The notes beneath the pieces are model-generated. The model was not told the DNA's origin and made no database searches. It saw only the letters and a list, made by a program, of their open reading frames with translations. From positions 1,141 through 38,326 of the forward strand of contig PMAT01000111.1 in the NCBI GenBank assembly GCA_003152695.1: 37,186 nt of DNA. The letters run 5' to 3'. The stretch is from Acidobacteriaceae bacterium (GTDB taxonomy: Bacteria > Acidobacteriota > Terriglobia > Terriglobales > Acidobacteriaceae). Both the position numbers and the translations under genes were made by a program. Positions within the stretch are counted from its first letter, which is position 1; the number at the start of each line of letters is the position of its first letter. Of the stretch, positions 16,495-25,507 are shown piece by piece.

Positions 16495-16887
16495 CTATCT
16501 CGGCGATGATTTCGGTTCAGCGGTCGCATGCTTGGAGTTGAATCCCCACATATACCATCCGAAGAAGGCGCCGGTTGCTGACCACCACGCTAGGTGAAAC
16601 ACAATTGACGCAGCCGACGCGTGAAGCCCCCAATGACCCGAAAACCCCCATTCGAGGTATTCATCCACCAGAGAAGAGATAGACACCCCGACGCCAACTG
16701 ACACTACGCCAACCAGCCAGATGTATTGACCAAAACTCAATTGCCGGATTGCAGCGTTTCGTTTTCGGAGGTTTATCGGTAATCGCACGCCGAATAGGCG
16801 GGAAACAATTGGGACGAAGACTCCAATCCACAAGAGACCTGCAGTGACCGATACTACAAAAGGTAAGTAATGCGTCATGGCGTACAT
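16495..16887 (-). CDS. Small integral membrane protein, unknown function
   Basis: 131 residues with three or four hydrophobic helices (PFVVSVTAGLLWIGVFVPIV; YIWLVGVVSVGVGVSIS; ASIVFHLAWWSATGAFFGWY) and a Ser/Lys-rich tail. No family was recognised. The frame stays open upstream to 17055, but that part overlaps another likely gene in a different frame and is acidic and low in complexity, so the Met at 16887 (or 16878) is preferred. It lies 53 bases downstream of the small secreted-protein gene on the same strand. Confidence 0.6.
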   Translation of the reverse strand: MYAMTHYLPFVVSVTAGLLWIGVFVPIVSRLFGVRLPINLRKRNAAIRQLSFGQYIWLVGVVSVGVGVSISSLVDEYLEWGFSGHWGLHASAASIVFHLAWWSATGAFFGWYMWGFNSKHATAEPKSSPR

Positions 16888-16940
16888 TCTCACGCCAACT
16901 CCGTCCGCTCTCTGCGCAGCGCCCGCTTCCGTACGACACT

Positions 16941-17177
16941 TTAGGTTGTCGTGGTCCTCGTCGGGTGGTCCCTGTTCCACTTCTTCGTCGCCTTCTTCTG
17001 GGCTTTTAGTTGTTTCTTCTGCGCTTTGGCTTGTCGCTTGCCGGCTTTCTTCCAATATTTCTGGGTCTTCTTCTGTGCCTCGCTTTGCGCGGAAACCGTC
17101 CGGGCATGAGCAACCGTCGGCCCGGCGAGCGCCAGACCGAGAAGGACAAACAGGACACCAGCTGCGACTTTTTTCAC
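16941..17177 (-). CDS. Small secreted Lys/Gln-rich basic protein
   Basis: 78 residues: a signal peptide (KKVAAGVLFVLLGLALAGPT, cleavage near AHA-RT) followed by an extremely basic helical segment with repeated KxQKK/KAQKK units (about residues 32-66) and a Thr-rich end. It starts with GTG at 17175-17177 after AAGGGTGAT. I recognise no named family. A mature product this basic could bind nucleic acid, peptidoglycan or anionic lipids, but that is speculation. It is probably cotranscribed with the membrane protein gene that follows. Confidence 0.65.
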   Translation of the reverse strand: MKKVAAGVLFVLLGLALAGPTVAHARTVSAQSEAQKKTQKYWKKAGKRQAKAQKKQLKAQKKATKKWNRDHPTRTTTT

Positions 17178-17256
17178 AAGATCACCCTTAAAATTGGATT
17201 CTACACTGCGCGCGCTACCTCAGAAAAGGCAAAATGTAGCTCTGAACGTTTAGGTG

Positions 17257-17385
17257 GGAAAAAGCAGGTACCTGGACTCGTTGCCTTGCGACGTCGCTCG
17301 AGACGACGGTTCTAAAGATTATGTCAGCTATAGAGGTCCTTCGACTCCGGCGGCCAAAAAGCGGCCGCCTCCGCTCAGGACGACA
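17257..17385. repeat. Two dispersed palindromic repeats in opposite orientation
   Basis: The first copy (17257-17307) reads AAAAAGCAGG...CGCTCGAGACGAC. The second (17335-17385) reads GGTCCTTCGACTCCGGCGGC...GCCGCCTCCGCTCAGGACGAC and forms a hairpin through GGCGGCC/GCGGCCGCC. Both belong to the same intergenic family as 13078 and 25650. They fill the space between the small secreted-protein gene's start and the end of nth. Confidence 0.7.
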
Positions 17386-17394
17386 ATTCTTAAA

Positions 17395-17422
17395 CTATCC
17401 ACCATCCACTATCCACTCACCC
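17395..17422. repeat. Short heptamer array
   Basis: Four 7-base units, CTATCCA, CCATCCA, CTATCCA, CTCACCC; on the other strand they read as TGGATAG, the TAGTGGA class seen at 25473. The array lies 16 bases from the stop of the nth gene and directly follows a dispersed repeat. Confidence 0.65.
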
Positions 17423-17437
17423 GCACTGATTGTTCTT

Positions 17438-18313
17438 CTACTTTGCTCCCCTGTGAATCTCCACCGTGCTCCAGGTCTTGTCGGCAGCGTGGCAGAGGTC
17501 CTCCAGCGGACAATCGGCGCACTTGGGTTTGCGCGCGCTGCACAATGCGCGACCGTGCAGGATGATCTGGTGCGCGAAAATAATCCACTTGTCGCGCGGG
17601 ACCACCTTCATCAGGTCCTGCTCGATCTTCTGTGGATCTTCGTTCTTGGTCAGCTCCAGGCGGCGCGAGATGCGTTGCACATGCGTGTCCACCACCACAC
17701 CGTCGGCGATCTTGTACCACGTGCCCAGCACGACATTGGCGGTCTTGCGCGCCACGCCGGGCAGTTGCAGAAGCTCGTCCATGGTGCGCGGCACCTGGCC
17801 GCCGAATTCGCTGATCAGCTTGCGGGCGGCGCCGACCACCGACTTCGATTTGTTACGGAAAAATCCGGTGGAGCGAATGTCACCTTCCAGCTCTTCTGGC
17901 TGGAGCGCGGCAAACGCCTCGGGCGTCGGGTATTTCTCGAAAAGGACCGGCGTGACCATGTTGACGCGCACGTCGGTGCATTGCGCCGAAAGAATGGTCG
18001 CCACCAGCAACTCCCAGGCGCTGTTGTGATGCAGAGCGCAGGTCGCGTTGGGATAGCGCTGGTCGAGCCGCCTCAGGATCTCGGTGACGCGCTCCGGCGC
18101 CAGCGGATTGTAGCCCTTAACTGTGGTGGCCTTAGTCTTAGCGGCGGGCTGCTTCGGCGCAGCTATTCTTGCGGGAACCGGCGCGACCTTAGCCACTCTT
18201 TTCCGGACGGTCGCGACTCTGTTGGTCTTGACCTTGGCCCGCAGTGGTTTGCCCGAAACTTTGTCCTGACGTCCTAAACGTGAAGGCTGGCGAGGGGTGA
18301 CGCCGCGTGGCAT
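17438..18313 (-). CDS. nth: Endonuclease III (DNA glycosylase/AP lyase) with basic N-terminal extension
   Basis: 291 residues; the catalytic part (about 72-291) is a standard endonuclease III that removes oxidised pyrimidines and nicks the AP site. Seen: the helix-hairpin-helix LPGVARKTANVV with the catalytic Lys (about 188), catalytic Asp in VVVDTHVQR (about 206) and the 4Fe-4S ligands in CSARKPKCADCPLEDLC (about 255-272). The first 70 residues are an extra Lys/Arg/Pro/Ala-rich, histone-like tail absent from E. coli Nth. The start has AGGAG 8 bases upstream, so the tail is likely translated. A single gene, divergent from hemQ. Confidence 0.95.
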   Translation of the reverse strand: MPRGVTPRQPSRLGRQDKVSGKPLRAKVKTNRVATVRKRVAKVAPVPARIAAPKQPAAKTKATTVKGYNPLAPERVTEILRRLDQRYPNATCALHHNSAWELLVATILSAQCTDVRVNMVTPVLFEKYPTPEAFAALQPEELEGDIRSTGFFRNKSKSVVGAARKLISEFGGQVPRTMDELLQLPGVARKTANVVLGTWYKIADGVVVDTHVQRISRRLELTKNEDPQKIEQDLMKVVPRDKWIIFAHQIILHGRALCSARKPKCADCPLEDLCHAADKTWSTVEIHRGAK

Positions 18314-18381
18314 GAGTTATTCTCCTGTCGGCAGATTACAATGAGACAAGCATCAGCATCAATTCAGCGCGGAGTTTCGCA

Positions 18382-19236
18382 ATGTCTTCCAGCAATGCCG
18401 TCGTGCAGACTGTGTCCACCGAACTGCCCGCGATGCCGCTTACCCTTGAGGGACTGAGCGTGCTGCATCAGATGTTCCGCTTCCGCTGGCCGGAGTGGTG
18501 CAAGCTGGACTCGTCGCGCCAAGCGGACATTGCGCGTGAGGCCGCCGTGGTGTTTGCCGCCAGCGAAGAACTTGGGCAGACCGCCGTCTATTCCATGCTG
18601 GGGCACAAAGGCGATCTGATGATCGTCCACTTCCGCGACTCCTTCGACGAGCTTAACGCCGCTGAGTTGCAACTGAACCGGGCAGCTTTGCAGGATTTTC
18701 TCGAGCCCATGCACTCGTATTTGTCGGTGATCGAGCTGGGCTTGTACGACTCCAGCGTGAAGCTGTTTCGGCAGCTCGCCGATCGCGGGGTGAAGCCGCT
18801 GTCCAAGGAGTGGAACGAAGCCGTGGAAGAGACACTGGAACGCCAGCGTGAAGCCATGCGTCCACGGCTCTATCCCAGGATTCCCGACAGCCGCTATCTA
18901 TGTTTCTATCCCATGGATCGCAAGCGCGGCGAGGTAAAGAATTGGTACCTACTGCCCATTGAGGAGCGCCAGCGGCAAATGGAAGAGCATGGCATGGTTG
19001 GCCGCCGTTACGCTGGCAAGGTGCAGCAGATTATTACCGGCTCCATCGGCTTTGACGATTGGGAGTGGGGCGTGGACTTGTTTGCTCCCGATCCGCTGGT
19101 ATTCAAGAAACTGATTTACGAAATGCGCTTCGACGAAGTCAGCGCGGTGTATGCGATTTTCGGCCAGTTCTTCCTCGGAGTGCGGCTTCCGGTGCAAAAG
19201 CTGGATGAATGGCTGAGCGGAAGGTTGCCGAAATAG
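18382..19236 (+). CDS. hemQ: Coproheme decarboxylase (HemQ, chlorite-dismutase family)
   Basis: 284 residues. HemQ converts iron-coproporphyrin III to heme b in the coproporphyrin-dependent route. The family stretch is very well kept: catalytic Tyr in FYPMDRKRGE (about 175), proximal heme His in QMEEHGMVGRRYAG (about 203), then IITGSIGFDDWEWGVDLFA and KKLIYEMRFDEVSA. There is no chlorite-dismutase distal Arg signature, favouring HemQ. GGAG lies 7 bases before the ATG. It is separate from the hem operon about 4.4 kb upstream but completes the same pathway, implying that this organism uses the coproheme branch. A heptamer array begins immediately after the stop. Confidence 0.92.
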   Translation: MSSSNAVVQTVSTELPAMPLTLEGLSVLHQMFRFRWPEWCKLDSSRQADIAREAAVVFAASEELGQTAVYSMLGHKGDLMIVHFRDSFDELNAAELQLNRAALQDFLEPMHSYLSVIELGLYDSSVKLFRQLADRGVKPLSKEWNEAVEETLERQREAMRPRLYPRIPDSRYLCFYPMDRKRGEVKNWYLLPIEERQRQMEEHGMVGRRYAGKVQQIITGSIGFDDWEWGVDLFAPDPLVFKKLIYEMRFDEVSAVYAIFGQFFLGVRLPVQKLDEWLSGRLPK

Positions 19237-19258
19237 CAATCAGCAGTCAGCATTCAGC
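19237..19258. repeat. Short heptamer array after hemQ
   Basis: Three units, CAATCAG, CAGTCAG, CATTCAG, start at the base after the hemQ stop codon. Same unit type as the array at 19994. Confidence 0.6.
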
Positions 19259-19337
19259 CATCTCGCCTTTGATGTGAAGTATGGTACCGTCGAAATAATT
19301 TCACAACTAACTCAGGGGAAGGTCTGTACTAAACCAC

Positions 19338-19988
19338 ATGGTTGCTCACATTCTTGAAATAGTCGGGGCGTGGATCGTCAGCGTCATTTCGGCGGGCGGC
19401 TACGGCGGCGTGATGCTGCTGATGGCCATCGAGTCGGCCTGCATTCCGCTGCCCTCGGAAATCATCATGCCGTTCTCGGGATACCTGGTGTACACCGGCC
19501 GCTTTTCGCTGCTGGCGGTGGCCACCTGGGGCGCGATTGGCTGCAACCTGGGGTCCGTGCTGGCCTACGAGATTGGCTACTTTGGCGGCCGCCCGCTGGT
19601 GGAGCGCTATGGCCGCTACATTTTTCTCAGCCATCGCGAGCTCAGCATCGCCGACCGGTTCTTCGAGCGGAGCGGCTCCATTGCCGTGCTGATCGCTCGC
19701 CTGCTGCCCGTGATCCGCACTTTTATCGCGCTTCCTGCTGGTGTCGCGCGCATGCCGCGCCTCAGGTTCCATATCTACACGTTTGTCGGATCGTGGCCCT
19801 GGTGCTTCATGCTGGCCTACATCGGCATGCGGTTGGGCGAACAATGGGACAAAGACGCGCGCTTGAAGATGTGGTTTCACCGCCTTGACGCCGTGATCCT
19901 GGCGGTGGTCATCCTCGCGGTGGTGTACTTCGTGTGGTCGCACCTGCAGCATCGGGTGGGCAGGGAAGCGGGCGAAGCGGCGGAATGA
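19338..19988 (+). CDS. DedA-family membrane protein
   Basis: 216 residues, DedA/SNARE-associated (VTT-like) fold. Seen: IESACIPLPSEIIMPFSGYL (about 31-50) with the conserved Glu and Pro-Ser-Glu, the G-x-x-x-G of SVLAYEIGYFGGRP, and the key RLLPVIRTFIALPAGVARMP (about 117-136). Members include flippases for undecaprenyl phosphate or phosphatidylethanolamine; which applies here is not visible. An AGGGGAAGG ribosome-binding-like stretch lies about 17 bases upstream, farther than usual. The heptamer array at 19994 follows 5 bases after the stop. Confidence 0.92.
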   Translation: MVAHILEIVGAWIVSVISAGGYGGVMLLMAIESACIPLPSEIIMPFSGYLVYTGRFSLLAVATWGAIGCNLGSVLAYEIGYFGGRPLVERYGRYIFLSHRELSIADRFFERSGSIAVLIARLLPVIRTFIALPAGVARMPRLRFHIYTFVGSWPWCFMLAYIGMRLGEQWDKDARLKMWFHRLDAVILAVVILAVVYFVWSHLQHRVGREAGEAAE

Positions 19989-19993
19989 AGAAG

Positions 19994-20078
19994 CAGTCAG
20001 CATTCAGCACTCAGCATTCAGCACTCAGCATTCAGCACTCTCGCTGGCTGAATACCGAATGCCAAGTGCCAAGTGCTT
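19994..20078. repeat. Heptamer tandem array between dedA and an SDR gene
   Basis: Units CAGTCAG, CATTCAG, CACTCAG, CATTCAG, CACTCAG, CATTCAG, CACTCTC run without a break (19994-20042). After a 20-base gap come two CAAGTGC units (20063-20076), the type seen in the right arm at 7506. The array fills nearly the whole space between the two convergent genes. Confidence 0.92.
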
Positions 20079-20080
20079 CT

Positions 20081-20932
20081 TCAGTCGATCTTCACCGCTT
20101 TGGCGATCATGCGTTCATATTTTCGCCAGGGCACGATCCTCTTCAGCCAGACCTGCACCTTGGCGTCAGTGCCGATCAAGTATCGGAGCTTGGGATTAGG
20201 ATCGCGCGCGATGCGAACGATCAACTTCGCCACCTCGCGAGCGTCGCGCCGGTGTTTGGCGCTGTTCTTGACGAATTCGGCGAAGCGTTGGCTGCGCTCC
20301 TTGTTCGGCGATGCCGGATCGAGCGCGCCCTTCGCGATCATTACGTTGCGCGTCCAGATATCGGTGTCGTAAGAGCCAGGTTCGACCAGCACCACCCGAA
20401 TGCCGAGCGAGTGGGTTTCGATGCGCAGCGACTCGCTCCATCCCTCAAGAGCATATTTCGATGCGCAGTAGGCACTCAGCATCGGCTGGCCCAAACGTCC
20501 GGCGACGGATGTAACGGTGATGATGTGGCCCGACTTCTGCCTGCGCATAACGGGCAGAACGGCCTTGGTCATCGCCACATTGCCGAAGAAGTTAGTTTCC
20601 AGTTGGTGGCGGAGCTCGTCGAGAGCCATGTCCTCGGCAAATCCAGCCACGCTGAAACCGGCGTTGTTTACCAGCACGTCAATGCGAGCGTGATCGCGGA
20701 CGATGGCCTCCACCGCACCCGGCAGCGAGTCGAATTCGGTGATGTCGAGCCGGCGTAGGTCGAGCCGGTCGCGTACCCCGGCCTTCTGCGCGGCCTCCTC
20801 CAGACGGCCTCGGCTTTCGAGATTGCGCATGGTCGCCACCACGCGATGGCCGTTGAGCGCCAACTCGACGGCGGCTAGCAGTCCAATGCCGCTTGAGCTT
20901 CCGGTTACGAGTGCAATTTTTTCTTCAGCCAT
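20081..20932 (-). CDS. Short-chain dehydrogenase/reductase (SDR)
   Basis: 283 residues. Cofactor motif TGSSSGIG at 10-17, then NNAG near 85, catalytic Ser in TVTSVAGR and YCASK further on, and PGSYDTDIW, as in the 17-beta-hydroxysteroid-dehydrogenase-like SDR group. An Arg after beta-2 (ATMRNLESRG) suggests NADPH. The long C-terminal tail, rich in Lys and Arg, may touch the membrane. The frame is open far upstream to 21802, but that is antisense to the inositol-phosphate synthase; the ATG at 20932 with GGTGGAAA just upstream is clearly the start. Divergent from the synthase gene, with 135 bases between. Substrate unknown. Confidence 0.9.
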   Translation of the reverse strand: MAEEKIALVTGSSSGIGLLAAVELALNGHRVVATMRNLESRGRLEEAAQKAGVRDRLDLRRLDITEFDSLPGAVEAIVRDHARIDVLVNNAGFSVAGFAEDMALDELRHQLETNFFGNVAMTKAVLPVMRRQKSGHIITVTSVAGRLGQPMLSAYCASKYALEGWSESLRIETHSLGIRVVLVEPGSYDTDIWTRNVMIAKGALDPASPNKERSQRFAEFVKNSAKHRRDAREVAKLIVRIARDPNPKLRYLIGTDAKVQVWLKRIVPWRKYERMIAKAVKID

Positions 20933-21067
20933 GGCTTTCCACCAAATCCTGCAAATTGCCGCACGATGCGCAAACCCGCCCGTTCCGCTGTGTTCATTTG
21001 CGCCGACGAGTACGATTACGAGAAGATAACAGGTTTGTACATTCTTTCGTGAAACGGACTGATAGCC

Positions 21068-22420
21068 ATGCCTACAAGTAAGAAGCAGGGAAACACGAAT
21101 ACCGCCAAGGGCGAGATCGCCCCCGCCCGAGGAAAGCTGGGGATCATGATCCCTGGCATGGGCGCCGTCGCCACCACGTTTGTCGCGGGCGTCGAAGCAG
21201 TGCGCAAAGGAATTGCCAGCCCCATCGGCTCGCTCACGCAGATGGGCACCATCCGGCTGGGCAAACGTACCGAAGGCCGCTTTCCCAAGATCAACGAATT
21301 CGTGCCACTGGCCGGGCTGAACGACCTGGTCTTCACCGGCTGGGACATCTTCGAAGACAACATGTACTCCGCCGCGCGCAACGCGGGCGTGCTGGAGCTT
21401 TCGCTGCTGGACCAGGTCAAACCTTTTCTCTCCAAGATCAAGCCGCGCAAAGCCGTGTTCGACAAGAACTACGTGAAGAGGCTCGACGGGCCCAACGTAA
21501 AGAAGGGCAAGAACAAGATGGAACTGGCCGAGCAACTGCGCGACGACATCCGCGACTTCCGGAAGTCCAGCGGCGCCGAGCGCCTGATCATGATCTGGTG
21601 CGCCTCGACCGAGACCTTCATTGAGGCGGGCCCGGTGCATCAATCGGTGGCGGCGTTCGAGAAGGGCCTGCGCGCAAGCGACGAGAACATTGCGCCGTCG
21701 ATGATTTACGCTTACGCCGCGCTGAAGGAAGGCGTGCCCTTCGCTAATGGGGCCCCCAACCTTACGGTCGACATTCCCGTGATGCACCACCTGTCGAAGC
21801 AAATGGAAGCGCCCATCTGCGGCAAGGACTACAAGACTGGTCAGACGCTGATCAAGACCATCCTCGCGCCGGGATTCAAAGCGCGCATGATCGGCCTGAA
21901 TGGATGGTTCTCCACCAACATCCTGGGCAACCGCGATGGCGAAGTGCTAGACGATCCCGGCTCCTTCAAGACCAAGGAGGAGTCGAAGCTATCGGTGCTG
22001 GAGCACATTCTGCAGCCCGAACTTTATCCCGAGCTTTACGGCAACATCTGCCACAAGGTCCGCATTAACTATTATCCGCCACGCGGTGATAACAAAGAGG
22101 GTTGGGACAACATCGACATCTTCGGTTGGCTCGGCTATCCGATGCAAATCAAGGTCGATTTCCTGTGCCGCGACTCCATCCTGGCTGCCCCTATCGTGCT
22201 CGATCTGGTGCTCTTCCTCGACCTGGCGAAGCGGTCGTCTGAGCTGCGCGGCATCGGCATCCAGGAGTGGCTAAGCTTCTACTTCAAGTCGCCGATGACG
22301 GCGCCCGGGCTGTATCCCGAGCATGACTTGTTCATCCAGTCTATGAAGCTGAAAAACACGCTGCGCCACCTCAAGGGCGAAGAGATGATCACGCACCTAG
22401 GGCTGGAGTATTACGACTGA
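21068..22420 (+). CDS. ino1: myo-Inositol-1-phosphate synthase
   Basis: 450 residues, cytosolic, converting glucose-6-phosphate to L-myo-inositol-1-phosphate with NAD as internal redox cofactor. The NAD-binding glycine motif is GIMIPGMGAVATTFVAG (about 25-41). The family core appears as APNLTVDIPVMHH, CGKDYKTGQTLIKTILAP (the highly conserved GxDxKTGQT), LNGWFSTNILGNRDG, and the late DSILAAPIVLDLVLF. The first 20 residues are a polar extension. In bacteria the product feeds inositol lipids, thiols or compatible solutes; which one is not shown here. Transcribed alone, with only a weak ribosome-binding site. Confidence 0.95.
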   Translation: MPTSKKQGNTNTAKGEIAPARGKLGIMIPGMGAVATTFVAGVEAVRKGIASPIGSLTQMGTIRLGKRTEGRFPKINEFVPLAGLNDLVFTGWDIFEDNMYSAARNAGVLELSLLDQVKPFLSKIKPRKAVFDKNYVKRLDGPNVKKGKNKMELAEQLRDDIRDFRKSSGAERLIMIWCASTETFIEAGPVHQSVAAFEKGLRASDENIAPSMIYAYAALKEGVPFANGAPNLTVDIPVMHHLSKQMEAPICGKDYKTGQTLIKTILAPGFKARMIGLNGWFSTNILGNRDGEVLDDPGSFKTKEESKLSVLEHILQPELYPELYGNICHKVRINYYPPRGDNKEGWDNIDIFGWLGYPMQIKVDFLCRDSILAAPIVLDLVLFLDLAKRSSELRGIGIQEWLSFYFKSPMTAPGLYPEHDLFIQSMKLKNTLRHLKGEEMITHLGLEYYD

Positions 22421-22444
22421 GATGAGCGACGGCACGGAATAACC

Positions 22445-22527
22445 GCAGATCCTCTCGGCTGCGCTCGGGGCAGGCACTTCGACTCCGCCGGCGCAAACCC
22501 GGCGCCGCCCCCGCTCAGGATGACAAT
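22445..22527. repeat. Dispersed palindromic repeat, composite copy
   Basis: Two adjoining pieces: GATCCTCTCGGCTGCGCTCG (22448 on) and CACTTCGACTCCGCCGGCGC...GCGCCGCCCCCGCTCAGGATGAC, the second folding through GCCGGCGC/GGCGCCGCC. It lies between the convergent ends of ino1 and the cyclophilin gene, so it may serve as a terminator for both. Confidence 0.7.
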
Positions 22528-22533
22528 TCAATG

Positions 22534-23223
22534 CTACTGGCTGGGCGGAGCTTTCGGCTTCGCTGCAGCATGACGCGGATCGATGATCTTGATGCGGATG
22601 ATCTTCGGCGGGTCGTAGGGGCGATCGGTGCGAGGATCGGCCGCCACGCGCGCGATCTTCTTCACCACGTCGAGATCCTGGCATTGTCCGAAGATGGTGT
22701 GTTTGCCGTTGAGGTGAGGCGTGGGGACTTCAGTGATAAAAAATTGCGATCCATTGGTATTGGGCCCGCTATTCGCCATCGCCAGGCGTCCCGGCTGATT
22801 GAAGGTGAGCGAGGAGCTGGTCTCATCTTTGAAGGTATATCCGGGATCACCTGTCCCATTACCGATGGGGTCGCCGCCCTGAATCATGAAGTTCGGGATG
22901 ACCCGGTGGAAGATGGTGCCGCTGTACAACGGGACGCCCTTCACCATCTTGCCGGTCTTGGGATCTTTCCAGTCTTTGGTTCCAGTCGCCAGCCCGATGA
23001 AGTTGGCCACCGTCAGCGGCGCTTGACCAGGAAAGAGCGTGCAGGTGATGTTGCCCGCCGTAGTTTCGAAGATAGCGGTCGGCTCCTTCGGCTGGGTCAC
23101 GGTTCCCTGGGCACTCTTCTCGGTATTCGCGTGTTGCGCCGATGTGGAACTGTCATTCGGAGCCTGGGCTGCCGCCAGGCCGGTGAGGCTGAGGCATAGA
23201 AGTGCTGCTAACAGGTTGCGCAT
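22534..23223 (-). CDS. Secreted cyclophilin-type peptidyl-prolyl isomerase
   Basis: 229 residues with a Sec signal peptide (RNLLAALLCLSLTGLAAA) and a Ser/Thr-rich linker, then a cyclophilin domain (about 45-215). Seen: the active-site Arg in TIFHRVIPNFMIQGGDP, ANSGPNTNGSQFFITEV, and LNGKHTIFGQ. It speeds proline isomerisation in protein folding, here in the periplasm or outside. The mature C-terminus is Lys/Pro-rich. Shares strand and spacing (24 bases) with the M19 dipeptidase upstream, so probably one transcript. Confidence 0.93.
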   Translation of the reverse strand: MRNLLAALLCLSLTGLAAAQAPNDSSTSAQHANTEKSAQGTVTQPKEPTAIFETTAGNITCTLFPGQAPLTVANFIGLATGTKDWKDPKTGKMVKGVPLYSGTIFHRVIPNFMIQGGDPIGNGTGDPGYTFKDETSSSLTFNQPGRLAMANSGPNTNGSQFFITEVPTPHLNGKHTIFGQCQDLDVVKKIARVAADPRTDRPYDPPKIIRIKIIDPRHAAAKPKAPPSQ

Positions 23224-23247
23224 AAATCCTCCCCAACGAAAAGTCTT

Positions 23248-24591
<1,344 letters not shown>

Positions 24592-24695
24592 AAGCGCGAG
24601 GAAGGCCTCCAGAAAGCAACGATGGTTCGCTTGGATTGTAAACGAAAGCCGGGGCAAGAGGGAGCGGGCGCGAGTTTCGATGGCTTACGACGCCG

Positions 24696-24724
24696 TTGAA
24701 CTTTCCCGATAGACGGCATACATT
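24696..24724 (+). promoter_or_regulatory. Probable sigma-70 promoter of the F420 reductase gene
   Basis: TTGAAC (24696-24701) and TACATT (24719-24724) are separated by exactly 17 bases, predicting a start near 24731 and a leader of about 73 bases. Inference from consensus match. Confidence 0.5.
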
Positions 24725-24803
24725 CAGGAGAATCGGGTGCGAGCTGGCGAATCTGATAGAGCTGTAAGGCATCGGATTGAGAAGCGGATAAGGATAGCCA
24801 GGA

Positions 24804-25469
24804 ATGATTGCGATTGTCGGCGGCACGGGACCGGAAGGGTCGGGGCTGGCGCTGCGCTGGGCGCGCGCCGGCGAGTCGGTCATCATCGGCTCGCGCGATG
24901 CGGAACGCGCCAAGGCGGCTGCGGCGCGGATCGCGGAGAAGGTCGGACCTTTGGGCAGCGTGGAAGGTGCGGACAACGCCACCGCCGTCAAGATGTCTGA
25001 CATTGTGGTACTCACGGTGCCCTTCGCCGGACAGGCCGAATTGCTGAAGCAACTGAAGCCGTTGTTCCGGCCGGGTACCGTGCTGATTGACGCGACCGTT
25101 CCATTGGCCGCTGCGGTGGGCGGACGGCCTACGCGCGTGCTGGGGGTGTGGCAAGGTTCGGCGGCCGAACAGGCAGCCGAGATCGTTGGCAAGAGCATTG
25201 CCGTCGCTGGGGCGTTTCACAGCCTCTCCGCAACGGTGCTGCAAGGCGACCAGCCGGTGGATTGCGACGTCATCGTGTGCAGCGACGATGACCGCGCGCG
25301 GCAAGTTGCGTCGGAGCTGGCGACCAAGATTCCCGGCGTGCGCGCCATCGATGGCGGCAAGCTGGAGAACGCGCGCATCGTGGAAGCCATGACCGCGCTG
25401 CTGATCACGCTCAACATCCGCCACAGAGTGCACGGCGCGGGATGGAGAGTGACCGGGCTGGGAATTTGA
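24804..25469 (+). CDS. npdG: NADPH-dependent F420 reductase
   Basis: 221 residues, close to the family's usual 210-230. It transfers hydride between NADPH and the deazaflavin cofactor F420. Seen: N-terminal NADP-binding IVGGTGPEGSGLALRWARAG with ESVIIGSRDAERA (Ser-Arg binding the 2'-phosphate), SDIVVLTVPFAGQ, LIDATVPL (about 93-100), AFHSLSATVLQG and a final IPGVRAIDGGKLENARIVE segment as in Fno/NpdG proteins. No F420 biosynthesis or other F420-using gene is in the window. AAGGATAGCCAGGA precedes the ATG. It is followed by a heptamer array 4 bases after the stop. Confidence 0.88.
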   Translation: MIAIVGGTGPEGSGLALRWARAGESVIIGSRDAERAKAAAARIAEKVGPLGSVEGADNATAVKMSDIVVLTVPFAGQAELLKQLKPLFRPGTVLIDATVPLAAAVGGRPTRVLGVWQGSAAEQAAEIVGKSIAVAGAFHSLSATVLQGDQPVDCDVIVCSDDDRARQVASELATKIPGVRAIDGGKLENARIVEAMTALLITLNIRHRVHGAGWRVTGLGI

Positions 25470-25472
25470 AGG

Positions 25473-25507
25473 CAGTGGATAGTGGTTAGTGGATAGTGGC
25501 TAGTGGA
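25473..25507. repeat. Heptamer tandem array after the F420 reductase gene
   Basis: Five units: CAGTGGA, TAGTGGT, TAGTGGA, TAGTGGC, TAGTGGA. It starts 4 bases after the stop codon and is the clearest array of the TAGTGGN subclass. Confidence 0.9.

Noticed and set aside
17321-18277. Plus-strand frame opposite nth
   Set aside because: It includes a palindromic repeat and is antisense to an enzyme with all catalytic residues.
19994-20078. CRISPR array
   Set aside because: The units are 7 bases long with no spacers, and no cas gene is present; it is a tandem repeat.
20933-21802. Upstream extension of the second SDR frame
   Set aside because: It runs antisense to inositol-phosphate synthase; the SDR begins at 20932 with its own ribosome-binding site.
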